Source of the DNA: Candidatus Nanopelagicaceae bacterium | GTDB lineage: Bacteria > Actinomycetota > Actinomycetes > Nanopelagicales > Nanopelagicaceae | DNA length: 19,981 nucleotides | Assembly: GCA_023262125.1 (NCBI GenBank) | Contig: JALRDT010000006.1 | Coordinates: 1-19,981, forward strand | Direction of reading: 5' to 3' | Shown: in pieces, positions 7,352 through 14,291 of the stretch | How the letters are laid out: each line of letters begins with the position of its first letter | Numbering within the stretch: position 1 is the first letter of the stretch | Notes under the pieces: model-generated | Told to the model about the DNA's origin: nothing | The model's input: only the letters and a program-made list of their open reading frames with translations | Databases searched by the model: none | Position numbers and translations under genes: made by a program

Positions 7352-8575
7352 ATGGCGTTGCGCGATGTTCCACTAGGAATTGTTTTAGCAGGTGGCGAAG
7401 GCAAACGTTTAATGCCACTTACTGCCGATCGTGCCAAGCCTGCAGTGCCTTTTGCGGGCTCCTACAGATTAATCGATTTTGTTCTATCAAATCTAGTTAA
7501 CGCTGATCTTCGAAGAATCGCTGTACTTACTCAGTACAAATCTCATTCACTTGATCGCCACATCACTACAACTTGGCGAATGTCTACGCTCCTTGGAAAT
7601 TATGTAACGCCGGTTCCTGCTCAGCAAAGATTGGGACCACGGTGGTACACCGGAAGTGCTGACGCAATTTTGCAGAACTTCAATTTAATTCATGACGAGA
7701 ACCCAAAAGATGTTTTAGTTTTTGGTGCTGACCACGTTTATCGAATGGATCCGATGCAAATGTTCGAACAGCATCGCGAAACCAAAGCCGGAATCACCAT
7801 TGCAGCTATTAGAGTTCCGCGCGCTGAAGCCACAGAATTCGGTTGCATCGAACTTGCCGATGATGGAATCACAATTAAAGCATTCCACGAGAAACCAGCT
7901 AATCCGCCAGCTATGCCAGGTCATCCAGATTTAACTTTGGTCTCAATGGGAAATTACATTTTTAGAAGAGACGTTATGGAAGAGGCGCTAATTTTAGATT
8001 CAGAAAATCTAGAATCTCGTCACGATATAGGTGGGAACATCATTCCGATGCTTACTGCACAAGGACAAGCAAAAGTTTATGATTTTGCAAATAATGTTGT
8101 TCCAGGAGAGACGCCTCGCGACAAAGGTTATTGGAGAGACGTTGGTTCCATAGATGCCTATTTTGATGCCCACATGGATTTGGTTTCAGTTCATCCTATT
8201 TTTAATCTTTATAATAGAGATTGGCCTTTGCTTACAAATCCGCCATCACTTCCACCTGCGAAATTTTCTGAGGGTGGTTTAGCTCAGGATTCAATTGTTG
8301 CTGCTGGATCAATAATTGCCGGAGGACATCTTGGACATACTGTTACTGGTTACGATGTTATGGTCGGAAACGGTGCATTCGTCGATCACGCAGTTTTGAT
8401 GCCAAATGTCCGAGTAGGAGACCGCGCAGTAATTCGCAGAGCGATAATTGATAAAGGCGTAATAATTGAAAATGGCGCACAAATTGGGGTCGATTTAGAA
8501 CGAGATCGTCAGAGATTTACAGTCACTGAGAGTGGAATTGTGGTTGTGGGTAAGGGCGTACGCGTAACCGCATAG
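7352..8575 (+). CDS. glgC: Glucose-1-phosphate adenylyltransferase (ADP-glucose pyrophosphorylase)
   Basis: Makes ADP-glucose and pyrophosphate from glucose 1-phosphate and ATP, the committed step of glycogen and maltose-1-phosphate synthesis. The 407-residue protein begins with the nucleotidyltransferase signature [30 protein letters not shown] (about residues 11-40). It continues with WYTGSADAI near 98-106, [11 protein letters not shown], and the glucose-1-phosphate-binding region [23 protein letters not shown] and a C-terminal left-handed beta-helix follow ([30 protein letters not shown]). Length is normal for homotetrameric bacterial GlgC. It is divergent from the glucosyltransferase that would use its product, the same arrangement as in Mycobacterium. 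A short hairpin follows the stop. The pyrophosphate it releases could feed the D104/K124-type phosphofructokinase encoded next (inference). Confidence 0.96.
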   Translation: MALRDVPLGIVLAGGEGKRLMPLTADRAKPAVPFAGSYRLIDFVLSNLVNADLRRIAVLTQYKSHSLDRHITTTWRMSTLLGNYVTPVPAQQRLGPRWYTGSADAILQNFNLIHDENPKDVLVFGADHVYRMDPMQMFEQHRETKAGITIAAIRVPRAEATEFGCIELADDGITIKAFHEKPANPPAMPGHPDLTLVSMGNYIFRRDVMEEALILDSENLESRHDIGGNIIPMLTAQGQAKVYDFANNVVPGETPRDKGYWRDVGSIDAYFDAHMDLVSVHPIFNLYNRDWPLLTNPPSLPPAKFSEGGLAQDSIVAAGSIIAGGHLGHTVTGYDVMVGNGAFVDHAVLMPNVRVGDRAVIRRAIIDKGVIIENGAQIGVDLERDRQRFTVTESGIVVVGKGVRVTA

Positions 8576-8603
8576 TTAGATATATAGGCAGTTAGTAGTC
8601 TTA

Positions 8604-8621
8604 CTAGCCAGTTCGGGCTAG
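8604..8621 (+). terminator. Short hairpin after glgC (weak terminator candidate)
   Basis: CTAGCC (8604-8609) and GGCTAG (8616-8621) form a perfect 6-bp stem with a 6-base loop, 28 bases after the glgC stop. It is followed by ACTTTCC rather than a T-run, so intrinsic termination would be weak. Confidence 0.35.
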
Positions 8622-8701
8622 ACTTTCCGTTAAGTCAACGTCGACCTTGAGTTTATTAGGGCTTTTTAGCCAAATCTAATTCTTATTTTAGAAATTTAAA
8701 T

Positions 8702-8705
8702 GGAG
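8702..8705 (+). promoter_or_regulatory. Shine-Dalgarno site of pfkA
   Basis: GGAG ends 6 bases before the pfkA ATG at 8712. With pnuT, pfkA is one of the few genes in the window with a strong classical ribosome-binding site; many neighbours have none. Confidence 0.75.
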
Positions 8706-8711
8706 TAATTC

Positions 8712-9737
8712 ATGCGTATTGGTGTGCTTACTGGCGGCGGCGACTGCCCAGGATTAAATGCAGTTATCCGTGCAGTAGTTCGTAAAGGCGTTAAAGAGTA
8801 CGGTCACGAGTTTGTTGGTTTCCGTGATGGATGGCGTGGCCCTCTCGAAGGTTTGACGATGGAACTAAACATTCAAACTACTCGTGGAATTTTGCCACGC
8901 GGTGGAACAATTCTTGGGTCATCACGTACCAACCCGTTCAAAATTGAAAATGGCGTTGAGAGAATTAAAGAGAATCTAGAGAAGATGGGAATCGATGCAC
9001 TTATTGCAATCGGTGGTGAAGATACTTTAGGCGTTGCAACAAAATTAGATGCGCTAGGTGTAAAAGTAATTGGAGTGCCAAAGACCATTGATAACGACTT
9101 AAACAACACCGATTACACATTCGGTTTTGATACTTCGGTCAATATCGCCGTTGAAGCCATTGATCGCTTGCACACAACTGCTGAGTCACACCACCGAGCA
9201 TTAATCGTTGAAGTTATGGGACGTCACGCAGGTTGGATTGCTCTACATTCAGGTATTGCAGGTGGCGCAGCTTGTATTTTGATCCCAGAAGTGAAGTTCT
9301 CTGTAGATAAAGTTTGTGAATGGGTCGAATCACGTTTCAAGCAGTCTTATGCACCAATCATTGTGATTGCTGAAGGCGCAATTCCACAAGACGGAGATAT
9401 GGTCACCAAAGATCAGACTCTTGATGCCTTCGGCCATGTAAAACTTTCGGGAATTGGTGATTGGCTGGCAAAACAGATTGAAGCAAAGACTGGCAAAGAG
9501 GCGCGAACCTCTGTGCTCGGTCATATTCAACGTGGTGGCTCACCAACTGCATTTGACCGCGTTCTTGCAACCCGTTTTGGTCTTCAGGCAATTACAGCTG
9601 CTTCGGAAGGCGATTGGGGCAAAATGGTCGCGCTACATGGAACGAATATCGTTCGAGTTCCTCTGGCTTCGGCAACCGAGAAGTTAAAGACCGTTCCAGT
9701 CGAACTTTATAAGGAAGCGGAGATCTTCTTCGGTTAG
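8712..9737 (+). CDS. pfkA: 6-phosphofructokinase, residues typical of the pyrophosphate-dependent type
   Basis: Phosphorylates fructose 6-phosphate at C1, the control step of glycolysis. The 341-residue protein has TGGGDCPGLN (7-16), RGGTILGSSR (63-72), IGGEDT (100-105), PKTIDNDL (123-130), MGRHAGWIA near residue 169, and LGHIQRGGSPTAFDR near 275. Two positions decide the phosphate donor in this family: residue 104 is Asp and 124 is Lys, numbered directly in this protein. Asp104 with Lys124 is the pattern known from pyrophosphate-dependent enzymes such as that of Amycolatopsis; ATP enzymes carry Gly104. I therefore infer a PPi-dependent, probably reversible enzyme; an ATP enzyme is not excluded. 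The start has a good GGAG site. aroG follows after 13 bases. Confidence 0.95.
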   Translation: MRIGVLTGGGDCPGLNAVIRAVVRKGVKEYGHEFVGFRDGWRGPLEGLTMELNIQTTRGILPRGGTILGSSRTNPFKIENGVERIKENLEKMGIDALIAIGGEDTLGVATKLDALGVKVIGVPKTIDNDLNNTDYTFGFDTSVNIAVEAIDRLHTTAESHHRALIVEVMGRHAGWIALHSGIAGGAACILIPEVKFSVDKVCEWVESRFKQSYAPIIVIAEGAIPQDGDMVTKDQTLDAFGHVKLSGIGDWLAKQIEAKTGKEARTSVLGHIQRGGSPTAFDRVLATRFGLQAITAASEGDWGKMVALHGTNIVRVPLASATEKLKTVPVELYKEAEIFFG

Positions 9738-9738
9738 T

Positions 9739-9744
9739 TAGACT
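9739..9744 (+). promoter_or_regulatory. Candidate -10 element for leaderless aroG
   Basis: TAGACT fits TANNNT, begins one base after the pfkA stop, and ends 6 bases before the aroG ATG at 9751. No Shine-Dalgarno is visible in the 13-base gap, so a leaderless start inside the pfkA-aroG unit is plausible. Confidence 0.4.
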
Positions 9745-9750
9745 TTCCTA

Positions 9751-11094
9751 ATGTCTATTAATCAACTGAACGTGGATAGTCTCTTTGATTCAAGCCTTGT
9801 GGCTGCGCAGCAACCACATTGGCCAGCCGATGAATTAGCTTCGGCGGTAAAGGAATTAAAGAGCTATCCACCTTTAGTTTTTGCAGGTGAATGTGATGAT
9901 TTGCGTTCACATATTGCGCAGGCTGCAGAAGGCAGAGCATTTTGGTTGCAAGGCGGAGATTGCGCTGAGACATTTGCATCGGCAACTGCAGATTCAATTC
10001 GTGATCGAATAAAGACTATTCTGCAGATGGCTGCTATTTTGCAATATTACTCATCAATGCCGGTAATCAAAGTAGGGCGTATGGCTGGGCAGTTTGCTAA
10101 ACCACGCTCATCGGATACTGAAACTCGCGGTGACGTAACTCTTCCTGCTTACCGCGGAGATGCAGTAAACGATTTGGCTTTCACACCTGAATCCAGACGT
10201 CCAGATCCGCATCGTTTAGTTCGCGTTTACAACACTTCGGCCGCTACTTTGAATTTAGTGCGCGCATTTACTCAAGGTGGATTTGCAGATCTACGTAAAG
10301 TTCACGATTGGAATAAAGGATTTGTAAAAGATAATCCTTACGCAACTCGTTATGAAGCAATGGCAACAGAAATTGGTCGCGCTTTAGATTTCATGAAGTC
10401 TGCAGGCGTAGATCCAGATGCCTTCAAAACAGTTGAGTTTTTCTCAAGCCATGAAGCTTTAATTCTTGAGTATGAAAAAGCGTTAACTCGCATTGACTCT
10501 CGCACTGGAAATCCATACGACGTTTCTGGACATTTCATTTGGATCGGCGAACGCACTCGCCAACTCGATGGAGCGCATGTTGAATTTGCTTCTAAGGTTC
10601 GAAATCCAATTGGCGTAAAGCTTGGACCAAAGTCAACTGTGGATGATGCCCTTCGCTTGATTGATAAATTAGATCCAAATCGCGAACCTGGGCGTTTAAC
10701 CTTCATTACGCGCATGGGTGCCGGCAAGATTCGTGAAGCTCTGCCAGGTTTAGTTGATGGTGTTATAAAATCCGGTGCAAAAGTTCTCTGGGTATGCGAT
10801 CCAATGCACGGCAATACTTTTGAGTCATCAACTGGATATAAAACACGTCAATTTGAAGATGTGATGGATGAAGTTAAGGGATTTTTCGAGGTTCATAAAG
10901 CACTTGGAACTCATCCAGGCGGAGTTCATATCGAACTTACTGGCGATGATGTGACTGAGTGTTTAGGCGGAGGCGCAAAAATCTCTGCTGAAGATTTGGC
11001 TTCTCGCTACGAAACAGCCTGCGATCCTCGCCTAAACCATACACAGTCTTTGGAGTTGGCATTCTTGGTTGCAGAGATGTTGCGCGACCGATAA
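9751..11094 (+). CDS. aroG: Class II 3-deoxy-7-phosphoheptulonate (DAHP) synthase
   Basis: Condenses phosphoenolpyruvate with erythrose 4-phosphate, the first step of the shikimate pathway to aromatic amino acids. The 447-residue protein belongs to the plant-like class II family used by actinobacteria. Recognisable parts are FWLQGGDCAETF (64-75, with metal-ligand Cys71), VGRMAGQFAKPRS (108-120), HFIWIGERTRQLDGAHVEF near 262-280, GVKLGPKS, and VLWVCDPMHGNT near 344-355. SGGVHxELTGDDVTECxGG appears near the end as HPGGVHIELTGDDVTECLGG. Length is normal. It is the likely second gene of a pfkA-aroG-ogt unit; pfkA near class II aroG is, as I recall, also seen in Streptomyces. In mycobacteria the partner chorismate mutase activates this enzyme; none is in the window. 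Confidence 0.96.
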   Translation: MSINQLNVDSLFDSSLVAAQQPHWPADELASAVKELKSYPPLVFAGECDDLRSHIAQAAEGRAFWLQGGDCAETFASATADSIRDRIKTILQMAAILQYYSSMPVIKVGRMAGQFAKPRSSDTETRGDVTLPAYRGDAVNDLAFTPESRRPDPHRLVRVYNTSAATLNLVRAFTQGGFADLRKVHDWNKGFVKDNPYATRYEAMATEIGRALDFMKSAGVDPDAFKTVEFFSSHEALILEYEKALTRIDSRTGNPYDVSGHFIWIGERTRQLDGAHVEFASKVRNPIGVKLGPKSTVDDALRLIDKLDPNREPGRLTFITRMGAGKIREALPGLVDGVIKSGAKVLWVCDPMHGNTFESSTGYKTRQFEDVMDEVKGFFEVHKALGTHPGGVHIELTGDDVTECLGGGAKISAEDLASRYETACDPRLNHTQSLELAFLVAEMLRDR

Positions 11095-11097
11095 TTT

Positions 11098-11592
11098 TTG
11101 CAAGTGCCTCTACTTACTTCCACTTTCGAATCTCCAATAGGTGGGATAAATTTGATTTCAGACGGATCGATATTACTTGCAGCAAATTTGAGCAATCTAA
11201 AAGCGGCTAAGGATTCGTTGCATACCGACTATGACGATTTCAAGTTTGAATCTGTTAAAAAGATTCCAGTGATTACTGATTTGCTAAAGGATTATTTCGA
11301 TGGCGATATCTCCGCAATCAATGGAATAAAAGTTTCGCAGCCAGGTGCTGCCTTTTCTCAAGCGGCATGGAAAGCTATGAGAAAAGTTAAGGGTGTAATT
11401 TCCTACTCAGAGTTAGCAGATCGAGCTGGTTCTCCAGCTGCAGTTCGTGCTGCAGGTAGTGCTTGCGCCAAGAATGCAATTGTCTTAGTGGTCCCGTGTC
11501 ACAGAATTGTTAAGACTGGTGGCAACTTAGGAAATTATGCATATGGATTAAACAAAAAAGAGTGGTTACTTCGACACGAGGGTGCGCTTTAA
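11098..11592 (+). CDS. ogt: Methylated-DNA-[protein]-cysteine S-methyltransferase (O6-alkylguanine repair)
   Basis: Suicide repair protein that moves alkyl groups from O6-alkylguanine in DNA to its own cysteine. The 164-residue protein has an N-terminal RNase H-like domain and the C-terminal DNA-binding domain. AAFSQAAWKAMRKVKGVISYSELA (the recognition region) starts at about residue 84. GSPAAVRAAGSACAKN follows, with the intercalating arginine region at Arg117. The active site is VVPCHRIV with Cys134, and the protein ends GNYAYGLNKKEWLLRHE. All key residues are present. The first start is TTG, 3 bases after the aroG stop; a GTG two codons later is an alternative. Its end overlaps the convergent threonine aldolase gene by 27 bases. 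Ogt and Ada C-terminal domains are alike; no Ada N-domain is fused here. Confidence 0.93.
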   Translation: MQVPLLTSTFESPIGGINLISDGSILLAANLSNLKAAKDSLHTDYDDFKFESVKKIPVITDLLKDYFDGDISAINGIKVSQPGAAFSQAAWKAMRKVKGVISYSELADRAGSPAAVRAAGSACAKNAIVLVVPCHRIVKTGGNLGNYAYGLNKKEWLLRHEGAL

Positions 11593-12576
11593 TACCTCAC
11601 AAGTTTGTTCGATATCTGAATCAGTTAAATCTTTATGAGTTACCATTCTAACGAAATTCTTTCCGAGCGCCCCGGCAAGAATCCCATTCTCTTTTAAAGT
11701 TCCGGCATATTGGGCTGCATCAAACGGATATTCTGAAACATCTAAAGCCACAATATTTGTATCTGGTTTAGGCAGCCCACATGCACTTGCAATAACTGCA
11801 GCACGATTGTGATCTTCTTTCAATCTTTCTATATTGTGATCAAGAGCGTAATTAATAGCGCCAGCTAAAAGACCGATTTGGCGCATTCCGGCACCATATC
11901 TTTTTCGCCAAATACGTGCTTCGGCAATCTTCTCTTTCGTTGAAAGCATCATGGAACCAATCGGCGCGCCGAGCCCTTTTGAGAAACAGACACTCATAGT
12001 TTCAAAATATTTTCCGTAATCAGAGAATTTGATACCAGATGCCACATGCGCATTCCAGATTCTGGCGCCATCTAAATGCAATGGTAATTTCATCTCTTGT
12101 GCACCTTTAAAAAGTTTCTGGATTTCATCAAGAGATTGAACTGTTCCGCCACCAAAATTATGAGTGTCTTCAACTGCAATTGCTTTAGTTGATACTAGGT
12201 AAGGACCCGCGTCCGGATGCGCTAATGCAAGTGCGGTATCAGCGTGTAATTTGCCATTAATTGAAGGAAAAGTCCGGGTAGTAATTCCGCTAAAGGCTGC
12301 AGCGGCACCTAATTCCGCGCGAGCGATATGAGCGGTTTGATCGAGAATTAACTCTTCACCAGGTTTTACAAGTAAACGGATACTCAATTGGTTGGATAGC
12401 GAACCTGTTGGCGTGAACAAACCTGCTTCTTTGCCAAACATGGCAGCGACTCTCGCCTCTAGAGCATTAATAGATGGATCATCGCCATAAACATCGTCAC
12501 CGACAGGTGAAGCAACCATAGCTTCGAGCATCTCTTTGGTTGGCTTGGTAACGGTATCTGAACGCAGATCAATCAA
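11566..12576 (-). CDS. ltaE: Low-specificity L-threonine aldolase
   Basis: PLP enzyme of the aminotransferase-like fold that splits L-threonine or L-allo-threonine to glycine and acetaldehyde. The 336-residue protein starts with the typical MIDLRSDTVTKPT and has PVGDDVYGDDPS (24-34) and LFTPTGSLSNQ (53-63). EDTHNFGGGTV follows near 136-146, then HLDGARIWNA (167-176, Asp169 binds the PLP nitrogen). VCFSKGLGAPIGS carries Lys200, the expected PLP lysine. Length is normal. Start codon TTG overlaps the upstream permease stop by 4 bases (TTGA), so it is translated by coupling. It is the last gene of the minus-strand run that begins at the riboswitch, and overlaps ogt tail to tail. Confidence 0.93.
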   Translation of the reverse strand: MIDLRSDTVTKPTKEMLEAMVASPVGDDVYGDDPSINALEARVAAMFGKEAGLFTPTGSLSNQLSIRLLVKPGEELILDQTAHIARAELGAAAAFSGITTRTFPSINGKLHADTALALAHPDAGPYLVSTKAIAVEDTHNFGGGTVQSLDEIQKLFKGAQEMKLPLHLDGARIWNAHVASGIKFSDYGKYFETMSVCFSKGLGAPIGSMMLSTKEKIAEARIWRKRYGAGMRQIGLLAGAINYALDHNIERLKEDHNRAAVIASACGLPKPDTNIVALDVSEYPFDAAQYAGTLKENGILAGALGKNFVRMVTHKDLTDSDIEQTCEVLKRTLVSK

Positions 12577-13424
12577 TTTTTAGCACCTTCATAGAAAACG
12601 ATTGTATACATAGAGATTACAACTAAAAGTCCACCAATTAAAGTGCGAGTGGAGAGAATTTCTCCGCCTAAAGTGATTGCAAATAAGGCAGAGAAAACCA
12701 CCTCCATGGTCATTATGACCGCCGCTTTTGTTGATTCGAGAATCGCCTGTGACCAAGTTTGAATAATGAAAGCAGTAACTGTGCAGACAATTGCGGTGAA
12801 TATGATTACTCCCCAAACGCCGCTATCTGGGGGAGTTTGGAATCCTTCGATAAGGGCAGCTATTCCAGTAACAACTGCAACTACTAAAATTTGCATAAAA
12901 GTCATCGCCCATACATCACGACCTTGACTCCATTTGCTGAGTGCGATGATTTGGCCGGTGTAACAAAGTGCGCTGATTAAAACTAGCAATTCTCCGATGC
13001 CTACCGAAAATCCCTTCAAAGAGAGTAAACCAAGGCCGGTGGTAGCAATTCCGATCGAAACCCAGACAGTCCTTCCAAGTTTTCTACCGCCAAAAAATTG
13101 TTCAAATAGAGGAGTAGCAACTACGTAAAGACCAGTAATAAATCCAGTTACAGCTGCACCAGTCATATCTAAACCATAAGTTTGAAAAATAAATCCAGCT
13201 GCGAGAAATAGACCAGTTATTCCGCCACGTTTAACAATATCTTTATTAATCTTTTTGATTATTTGCGGACGAATAATAATTAGAGCAATGGCGGCAAGTG
13301 CAAAACGGTAAAAAAGGAAGCTATTTACAGATTGACGGCCAAGCGCATCTTTCATCGTGACGAATGCCAAGCCCCAAGACATGGCCACCCCTAGTAATAG
13401 CCATGAAGCTAATTTATGTTTCAT
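12573..13424 (-). CDS. DMT-superfamily permease with two EamA domains (second copy)
   Basis: A 283-residue integral membrane protein with about ten hydrophobic segments. Each half carries an EamA repeat. The first has LLLGVAMSWGLAFVTMKDAL and FYRFALAAIALIII. The second has ISALCYTGQIIALSKW, FTAIVCTVTAFIIQTWSQ and IMTMEVVFSALFAITLGGEIL. It is not a recent duplicate of the permease at 5198-6064; the sequences differ throughout. The substrate is unknown. Its ATG overlaps the nfo stop by 4 bases (ATGA), and its own stop overlaps the ltaE start by 4 bases. It lies far downstream of a TPP riboswitch, so a role in vitamin or precursor transport is possible but unproven; linkage to threonine/glycine metabolism through ltaE is equally possible. 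Confidence 0.85.
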   Translation of the reverse strand: MKHKLASWLLLGVAMSWGLAFVTMKDALGRQSVNSFLFYRFALAAIALIIIRPQIIKKINKDIVKRGGITGLFLAAGFIFQTYGLDMTGAAVTGFITGLYVVATPLFEQFFGGRKLGRTVWVSIGIATTGLGLLSLKGFSVGIGELLVLISALCYTGQIIALSKWSQGRDVWAMTFMQILVVAVVTGIAALIEGFQTPPDSGVWGVIIFTAIVCTVTAFIIQTWSQAILESTKAAVIMTMEVVFSALFAITLGGEILSTRTLIGGLLVVISMYTIVFYEGAKN

Positions 13425-14287
13425 CCACGTAACTTCTTTAAAAGTGCGACCTCTTTGCCATGTTCGGGTTCTTCGCCAGGAGTCTCAAGGATTAAAGGCG
13501 CATTAGCAATTGCAGGGTGTTGGAACATCTCCTTAAATGAATCTAATCCAATATATCCTTCGCCAAGATTTTGATGACGATCTTTCAAGGCGCCGCACAC
13601 ATCCATAGAGTCATTTGCGTGTACAAGCTGGAATCGCTCTGCACCAGCAATTTGAACAAGTAAATCGAGTGTTTCAGTCATTCCACCCTTTTTGGCGATG
13701 TCATGACCAGCTGCAAATACATGGCAGGTATCCAAACAGATTCCAACTTTAGGATGATACTCAAGCGCCTTCAAATAATTTTCTAAGTCATCTAGTTTTT
13801 TCACTAATGATTGACCTTGGCCAGCAGTTGGTTCGAGTAATAGCGAAGGTCCATCTTCAGGAAGTGAATTTAGAATCGGCATCATTCCTTCATGAATTTG
13901 CTTCCAGGCATTTGCAACATGCCCTTCATCGACAGCAGAGCCTGTATGGATAACAACACCTAAAGCGCCAATTTCTTTGCCACGTTTTAGAGAATAGGCT
14001 GTAGAAGCAAGTGAATTCTTATATGTGCTTTCAGTGGGTGAACCTAAATTAATGAGAAAAGGCGCATGTACATATGTAGTGATATCCATTGCTGCCGCTT
14101 TAGTTTTGAAATCTTCGTCTGCTGCAGGATTTGGTTCGGGCATTGCCCAGCCACGTGGGTTAGATGCAAAAACTTGAATTACTTCAGCTTTTATTGTTTC
14201 TGCATAACCAAGTGAGCGCTTAGCCATTCCACCAGATGTAGGAGTATGAGCTCCGATGCGAGGCAAAGATTTTGAAGGCTTAGGCAT
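13421..14287 (-). CDS. nfo: Endonuclease IV (AP endonuclease)
   Basis: Zinc enzyme that cuts the DNA backbone 5' to abasic sites in base-excision repair. The 288-residue TIM-barrel protein has IGAHTPTSGGMAKRS (11-25), VIQVFASNPRGW (36-47) and VHAPFLINLGSP (73-84). Metal-ligand motifs are VIHTGS, LLLEPTAGQGQS, CLDTCHVFAAGHD, VHANDSMD and DRHQNLGEGYIG, and LILETPGEE near the C-terminus. The EPTAGQG form replaces the E. coli ENTAGQG and keeps the metal-binding Glu. Length is normal and nothing is broken. It starts 4 bases after the PASTA kinase stop and overlaps the permease by 4 bases, so it sits inside one transcript. Its presence near pknL looks like simple packing of housekeeping genes. Confidence 0.95.
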   Translation of the reverse strand: MPKPSKSLPRIGAHTPTSGGMAKRSLGYAETIKAEVIQVFASNPRGWAMPEPNPAADEDFKTKAAAMDITTYVHAPFLINLGSPTESTYKNSLASTAYSLKRGKEIGALGVVIHTGSAVDEGHVANAWKQIHEGMMPILNSLPEDGPSLLLEPTAGQGQSLVKKLDDLENYLKALEYHPKVGICLDTCHVFAAGHDIAKKGGMTETLDLLVQIAGAERFQLVHANDSMDVCGALKDRHQNLGEGYIGLDSFKEMFQHPAIANAPLILETPGEEPEHGKEVALLKKLRG

Positions 14288-14291
14288 TTGC

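Larger units (their letters stand above)
8576..8711 (+). other. 136-bp intergenic region upstream of pfkA
   Basis: The longest gap without a gene in the window. It holds the glgC 3' hairpin, a second tiny dyad (GGCT at 8660-8663, AGCC at 8668-8671, loop TTTT), and an A+T-rich stretch from about 8672 to 8700. TTGAGT at 8647-8652 resembles a -35 and TATTTT at 8684-8689 a -10, but their spacing (31 bases) is wrong, so I do not pair them. No small reading frame or RNA family was recognised. The pfkA promoter presumably lies here. Confidence 0.4.

Noticed and set aside
8647..8689. TTGAGT/TATTTT as the pfkA promoter pair
   Set aside because: The spacing is 31 bases, far from the usual 16-18, so the two boxes cannot be paired.
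10350..10814. 154-codon open frame on the minus strand inside aroG
   Set aside because: It is antisense to a fully conserved enzyme, and its protein is low in recognisable motifs; a codon-bias shadow.
13800..13850. EPTAGQG in endonuclease IV instead of ENTAGQG as a damaged active site
   Set aside because: The metal-binding Glu is kept, and I recall the EPTAG form in other actinobacterial homologues.
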